Below, in pieces: positions 60,204 to 64,000 of a stretch of DNA of 64,000 nucleotides. Position 1 is the stretch's first letter. Each line of letters begins with the position of its first letter. The position numbers were made by a program, and so were the translations under genes. Under the pieces are notes generated by a model, which was given only the letters and a program-made list of their open reading frames with translations, made no database searches and was not told where the DNA came from. Location: NCBI RefSeq assembly GCF_003001675.1, contig NZ_PVYW01000003.1, forward strand, positions 124,001-188,000, read 5' to 3'. Origin of the DNA: Cohnella sp. SGD-V74 (GTDB lineage: Bacteria > Bacillota > Bacilli > Paenibacillales > Paenibacillaceae).

Positions 60204-60764
60204 TCATAGCGGGCTTTTATCCCAGCCCAGCTTGCTCAGCAGCGTCCGGCGATGCTGCAGGCTCAAGTCGAAGTAAGGAAACTTGTTTTGCTGGATCAGG
60301 TCCATCAGCCGGGACGCCGTCTTGCGGGCCATCGCGGAATCGCGGGGAGTGATCTCCCCCTCCTCCAGCGCCTCCTCCAGCTCGTCCTCGTCCAGCAGCA
60401 GCTTCTCTCCCGTCGGGAGCACAACGATGTCCAAAAACAGATCGTCGAACCAGGGCACCTGCTGATCGGTCAAGCCTTGAATTTTGCAGATGTCGATGTA
60501 CCACTGCACGACTTGGCCCCGATCGTCGAACATCGTCGTCACGACGAAGTGCTCCCCCTTCGGAAAATGCTGCATCCACAAATATCCGCGGTCCGCCAGA
60601 CACATCCTTCTCCCGTTGTATTCCTTCCACAACGGGTCGCGCAGCTCATGGATCCGGTACAACGTCACGAATCCCCTGAACTGAGGCTCATCCATAGGTA
60701 CGCATGCATAGCTCTTCTTCAAAATCCGCCGCCAGTTGGCCCGATCCGAAAATTTACGCTTCAT
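60204..60764 (-). CDS. DUF402 protein (YgaC/nucleoside-diphosphatase-like)
   Basis: 186 residues. DUF402 core: MCLADRGYLWMQHFPKGEHF, VQWYIDICKIQG, PWFDDLFLDIVVLPTGEKL with the acidic metal-binding Asp and Glu residues, and the acidic helix DEDELEEALEEGEI. Related proteins hydrolyse nucleoside di- or triphosphates with divalent metal. The C-terminus FPYFDLSLQHRRTLLSKLGW is an extra helical part. The ATG at 60764 (MKRKFSDRANWRR) has GGAAAGGAAAG ahead of it; the open frame upstream is not conserved in appearance. The YdcF-family gene follows closely. Confidence 0.83.
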   Translation of the reverse strand: MKRKFSDRANWRRILKKSYACVPMDEPQFRGFVTLYRIHELRDPLWKEYNGRRMCLADRGYLWMQHFPKGEHFVVTTMFDDRGQVVQWYIDICKIQGLTDQQVPWFDDLFLDIVVLPTGEKLLLDEDELEEALEEGEITPRDSAMARKTASRLMDLIQQNKFPYFDLSLQHRRTLLSKLGWDKSPL

Positions 60765-60931
60765 CACGACTTTCCTTTCCGTCCGTTCAACATTAGTAAG
60801 CTTGTTTGCTCGCACTGCGCCGTTAGACGGCTTAATCGCGTTGCCCATGGCAACTCCATATAAGAAAAGCTTACCACAAGTTGCCTTCGCTAACCAGTTT
60901 GCCTCCGCCCGGCGGAACGCCCGAAAATGAG

Positions 60932-60970
60932 AAAAAGGACGATACCAGCTAATGAAAGCCGGTATCGTCC
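60932..60970 (-). terminator. Rho-independent terminator of the penicillin-binding protein gene
   Basis: On the minus strand GGACGATACCgGCT and AGCtGGTATCGTCC form a 14-bp stem with one mismatched pair, followed by five T. It lies 113 bases past the stop. The plus-strand side also ends in a short T-run. Confidence 0.78.
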
Positions 60971-61083
60971 TCGTTTTAACGATTCGCAAAGCGCCAAGCC
61001 GTTATTCTTTCCGAATCGCCTTCCACAAAACGCGTTTCTCTATCCTGGGGAATGCCGAAGGCGTTTCGCCCCTGAAGCTTGGG

Positions 61084-63603
61084 TTACGGAACCGTCCCGA
61101 ACAGCGGAACGGTTTCCGTTTCTTCTCCGACCGCCGGAATGTCCGGGCTCGGACTTTCGGTCGCGACCGGAGGAGGAACCTCCTCCGAAGGCGTCGGAGA
61201 AGGCGTTGGCGACTCGCCGGGAACCTCGATCGGCGGCTCTGTCGTCTCGGTCGGCTCGCCGGTTTCTTCCGGAGGCACGGTCTCTTCGGTTTCCTCCGGC
61301 GGAGGCGTCGTCTCCATGCCGGACGTCACTGTGATCGTCTGCTGCTCGGAAGGCTCGCTCTCCAGACCCGTGGACTGCTGGTACGCGGTCACGTAGTAGG
61401 TGTACGTCTGGTCCGGCAGCAGCGCCATATCGTCGTACGCCGTACCGTCGGCCACCTCGGCCATCATTCTGAACTCCGCTTCGCTTGCTTCCTTGCGGTA
61501 GATGCGATACGAAATCCCTTCCCCTTGCACCGCGGACCACATCAGCTCGACGCTGATTGTCTCCGGGGAGTACGACACGAGCAAGCCGCTTACGGGGTCC
61601 AGCTTCTGCTCCTCTTCCTCCTTCACTCCGGAAGGCACGGGGAAGCTCTTTTTCTTGTAGTTCTCCAGCACCTTGGACATGACCGCGGAGAACATCGAGG
61701 CCGCCTGACCGCTGCTTCCGTCGAGCAGATGATCCTTATCGGTCTTGTCGTAGCCGAACCAGACGGCCGCAGTCAGCTCCGGCGTATATCCGACGAACCA
61801 GACGTCGCGGTTTTTGCTCGTCTTCAGATTCGGAATGCCCGCTTGCGTCGTTCCCGTCTTGCCGACGACGGTGCGTCCGCTGATGGCCGCCCTCGTTCCG
61901 GTTCCGCCCTTCTGCACGACGCCGGAAAGCAGTTCCGTCATGTAATGAGCGGTCGTCTCCTTCATGACCTGCTCGGGCTTATCGTCGAATTGATGGATCA
62001 CCTTGCCGTTGACGTCCTCGATCTTCACAATGCTGTGCGGCTCGTACAGCTTCCCGCCGTTGGCGAAAGCCGAGTAGGCCCGAGCCATCTGCAGCGGGGT
62101 GACGCCGTGCGTAAGTCCGCCCAGCGCGATGGACAGGTTGCGATCTTCCGGTCCAAGCTCGATGCCGAGGTTTTTGGCAAACTTCAGTCCGTTGCCGATA
62201 CCGATCTCGTTGAGCAGCCAGACGGCCGAGATGTTGCGCGATTCCTTGATCGCCTGACTCATCGGGATTGCGCCCAAATACTGATTGCGGTTGGAGTTGG
62301 ACGGGCAGTAATCGCCGAAGCATTGCTTCACGTCCTGAACGATCGACCATGGGAAAAAGTCCCCGGACTCGAGCGCCGGCCCGTAATCGATAATCGGCTT
62401 GAACGACGAACCCGGCTGCCGTTGCTTGACTGCGCGGTTCCAGCCTTGTGCTTCGTAGTCTCTGCCGCCGACCATCGCCACGAGCGAGCCGTCGTACTGG
62501 TTCATAATGACCATCGCGCCCTGAACTTTCTGGTCGTCCACGCTCTTCTCGAAGCGCTCGTCGTTGGCGAATTCCTGCTCCGCGATCGCTTGCGCCTTCG
62601 TATCGATCGTAGTCGTAATGATGTAGCCGGCGCTGCGCAGCTCCTCCTCGGTGAGATTCGTCTTCTCCTGAGCTTCATCAAGCACGTAATCGAGGAACGC
62701 CAAATATTTTTGGTCAACCTTGCTCGCCTTGGACGGCTTATAGACTTGTTTGGCCGCGGCTTCCTTTTCCTTCTCGCTAATAAGTCCCTGATCGTACATC
62801 AGCTTCAGCACGACCGCGCGCCGTTCCATCGATTTCTCCGGATTGCGGATCGGGTTGTACGTGTTCGGAGCCTTCGGCATGCCGGCCAGCGTGGCGATCT
62901 GCCACAGCTCCAGATCCTCCAGATTTTCCACGTCGAAATAGTACTTGGCCGCCGTCTTGATGCCGTATTGGCCTTTGCCGAAGTAAATCCGGTTCAAGTA
63001 CAGCTCCAAAATTTCCGGCTTCGTCATCTTCTGCTCCAGCGCGAGCGCGATGGACGCTTCCGTGCCTTTGCGGAACAGCGTCTTGTCCGCGTTCAGGAAC
63101 AGGTTCTTGGCAAGCTGCTGCGTAATCGTGCTGGCGCCTTCGACCGCGCTGCGGGCGATCACGTCCTTGACGAGCGCGCGTCCGATGCCGAGCAGATCGA
63201 CGCCGTTATGGTCGTAGAAACGCTTGTCCTCGGTGGCGACGAACGCGTCCTGCACGAGCTTCGGAATTTCCCCGATCGGCGCGAACTCCCGGTTGCCTTC
63301 ATGGTTGTACAGCTTGGCCACTTCGTTGCCATTGCGATCGACGACGATCGATGCCTTATCCAGATTCAATTTGTTGATATTGGCGTTAAGAATGCGTTCC
63401 CCGTTCAAAATAACGAGCAAGTAACCGACGACCGCGCACACGATCGCAATCAGGGCGATGAAAAACAGCCATACGAGCGCGAGCTTCTTTCTTCCCTTGC
63501 GGGGACGCTTGCCTTTTCCATTCCCGTTGCCCTTGCCTTTGCTGCCGGTCTTGCCGCCTCTCTCCATGCTGCCCGATCGGCTTGGAACTGTCGGATGGTT
63601 CAT
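61084..63603 (-). CDS. Class A penicillin-binding protein (PBP1A family) with FN3 domain
   Basis: 839 residues. A basic Gly/Lys-rich cytoplasmic tail (1-40), a membrane anchor (LALVWLFFIALIAIVCAVVGY), a GT51 glycosyltransferase (about 90-250) with ATEDKRFYDHNGVD, GASTITQQLAKN and LELYLNRIYFGKG, and a transpeptidase (about 345-640) with the active-site SSFK in RQPGSSFKPI, SRN and VGKTGTT. One fibronectin type III domain (about 675-760) and a Pro/Glu/Thr-rich tail of about 75 residues follow, like B. subtilis PonA. It polymerises and cross-links peptidoglycan outside the membrane. GGGGAG precedes the ATG at 63603. Confidence 0.95.
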   Translation of the reverse strand: MNHPTVPSRSGSMERGGKTGSKGKGNGNGKGKRPRKGRKKLALVWLFFIALIAIVCAVVGYLLVILNGERILNANINKLNLDKASIVVDRNGNEVAKLYNHEGNREFAPIGEIPKLVQDAFVATEDKRFYDHNGVDLLGIGRALVKDVIARSAVEGASTITQQLAKNLFLNADKTLFRKGTEASIALALEQKMTKPEILELYLNRIYFGKGQYGIKTAAKYYFDVENLEDLELWQIATLAGMPKAPNTYNPIRNPEKSMERRAVVLKLMYDQGLISEKEKEAAAKQVYKPSKASKVDQKYLAFLDYVLDEAQEKTNLTEEELRSAGYIITTTIDTKAQAIAEQEFANDERFEKSVDDQKVQGAMVIMNQYDGSLVAMVGGRDYEAQGWNRAVKQRQPGSSFKPIIDYGPALESGDFFPWSIVQDVKQCFGDYCPSNSNRNQYLGAIPMSQAIKESRNISAVWLLNEIGIGNGLKFAKNLGIELGPEDRNLSIALGGLTHGVTPLQMARAYSAFANGGKLYEPHSIVKIEDVNGKVIHQFDDKPEQVMKETTAHYMTELLSGVVQKGGTGTRAAISGRTVVGKTGTTQAGIPNLKTSKNRDVWFVGYTPELTAAVWFGYDKTDKDHLLDGSSGQAASMFSAVMSKVLENYKKKSFPVPSGVKEEEEQKLDPVSGLLVSYSPETISVELMWSAVQGEGISYRIYRKEASEAEFRMMAEVADGTAYDDMALLPDQTYTYYVTAYQQSTGLESEPSEQQTITVTSGMETTPPPEETEETVPPEETGEPTETTEPPIEVPGESPTPSPTPSEEVPPPVATESPSPDIPAVGEETETVPLFGTVP

Positions 63604-63636
63604 CTGTGTCTCCCCTTCTATCCGTTTCTCTCTCTA

Positions 63637-63833
63637 CATAGGTTGAACCTGTGGTCAGAAGTCCATTACATTCCGAAAGGAATGGCTTTGCCGGCTTCAG
63701 ACAGGTTGTTTTGAGTTTCTTCGATCGATAAGACCTATATAGGCAAGAAACTCAAAGCCAAAACTCGCGGACAAAACCATTTCCTTTCTCCATTGCATTG
63801 GGTTTTGTGATACAGCTTCGGTTCAACCTGTAT
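63637..63833. repeat. ~195-bp long imperfect inverted-repeat element upstream of the PBP gene
   Basis: AGGTTGAACC (63640-63649) and GGTTCAACCT (63820-63829) form the ends. Imperfectly paired arms follow, with ccattacattccgaaagg facing a sequence related to its inverse near 63778-63798. The core is the perfect 12-bp stem TTTGAGTTTCTT (63710-63721) and AAGAAACTCAAA (63745-63756). No reading frame fits it. It occupies half of the 397-base gap from 63604 to the window end. Confidence 0.65.
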
Positions 63834-63856
63834 AGTCTCTAATCTGCCCAGCTTTT

Positions 63857-64000
63857 AGAGGTTGTTCAAAAAGTCCGCTTTTGATCACGAAGCATCCCAG
63901 GAAGTAGACTCGACATCGAATCTTGAATTCAGCCGTCTCTTCCGGTGCTCACGTAGCTTCCACTACGCTTTACTAGCGTTCCTCATCAACGGTCTTCATC
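63857..64000. repeat. Start of a probable interspersed repeat, cut by the window edge
   Basis: The segment begins agaggttgttcaaaaagtcc and runs to the end without a reading frame. From memory it resembles a repeat family found many times in Paenibacillus genomes, where the ends are inverted copies of this start; the other end is outside the window, so this cannot be confirmed here. Confidence 0.4.

Noticed and set aside
60952..63714. Plus-strand open frame of 920 residues opposite the PBP gene
   Set aside because: Arg/Leu/His-rich low-information translation, antisense to a well-defined class A PBP with all catalytic motifs.

Overview
This window comes from a spore-forming, moderately high-GC Gram-positive bacterium, most likely a member of the Paenibacillaceae (Paenibacillus or Cohnella type). 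The evidence is the set of endospore genes (a gerA-type germinant receptor, tlp with a matching SigG promoter, spoVK), Bacillus-style regulation (LexA boxes of the CGAAC-N4-GTTC type over lexA/yneA, a glnRA operon), strong AGGAGG ribosome binding sites with frequent TTG and GTG starts, and YesMN/Lpl-type sugar uptake. No rRNA, tRNA, CRISPR array, prophage or intact insertion sequence was seen.

Layout. 0-6 kb: an edge-truncated hypothetical gene, a small hypothetical gene, gltD, the dTMP/folate pair thyA-dfrA, a hotdog acyl-CoA thioesterase and an NAD-type malic enzyme lacking the N-terminal ACT domain of its closest relatives. 6-15.7 kb: a carbohydrate-uptake locus. A YesM-like sensor kinase and YesN-like regulator face a divergent cluster of two solute-binding lipoproteins, two permeases and an acetylxylan-esterase-like hydrolase. 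15.7-20.7 kb: the pyruvate dehydrogenase operon pdhABCD with a strong SigA promoter. 20.9-24.5 kb: an esterase, a low-molecular-weight tyrosine phosphatase coupled to a TRIC-type channel, thiamine pyrophosphokinase and a PhnP-like metallo-hydrolase. The last two are separated by a 151-bp palindromic element that supplies both stop codons. 24.5-28.3 kb: the germination receptor operon gerAB-gerAA-gerAC. 28.3-34.6 kb: two GNAT proteins, a large structured inverted-repeat element, a secreted NlpC/P60 peptidase, an OmpR-type two-component system and a Ser/Thr kinase fused to a degenerate ParA/MinD-like domain.

34.7-43.3 kb: nine tightly packed minus-strand genes that look like one operon for nucleic-acid damage: mrfA, mrfB, a HAD phosphatase, a MutM-like glycosylase, endonuclease IV, a cyclic-phosphate-processing receiver domain, a thioredoxin-like protein, an ABC ATPase and an FtsJ/RlmM-like methyltransferase. 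A LexA-box-like sequence lies at its promoter. This is the most unusual gene arrangement in the window.

43.3-53.3 kb: a YfhP-like membrane protein, tlp, nine tandem copies of a 50-bp repeat, cobalamin-dependent metH divergent from an acireductone dioxygenase (mtnD), small membrane and HAD proteins, and the SOS pair yneA/lexA. 53.3-55.8 kb: a decayed hicBA toxin-antitoxin remnant and the nitrogen operon glnR-glnA. 55.8-64 kb: YnbB-like PLP enzyme, hflX, spoVK, a YdcF protein, a DUF402 protein and a class A penicillin-binding protein, then a second long inverted repeat and the start of a further probable interspersed repeat at the right edge.
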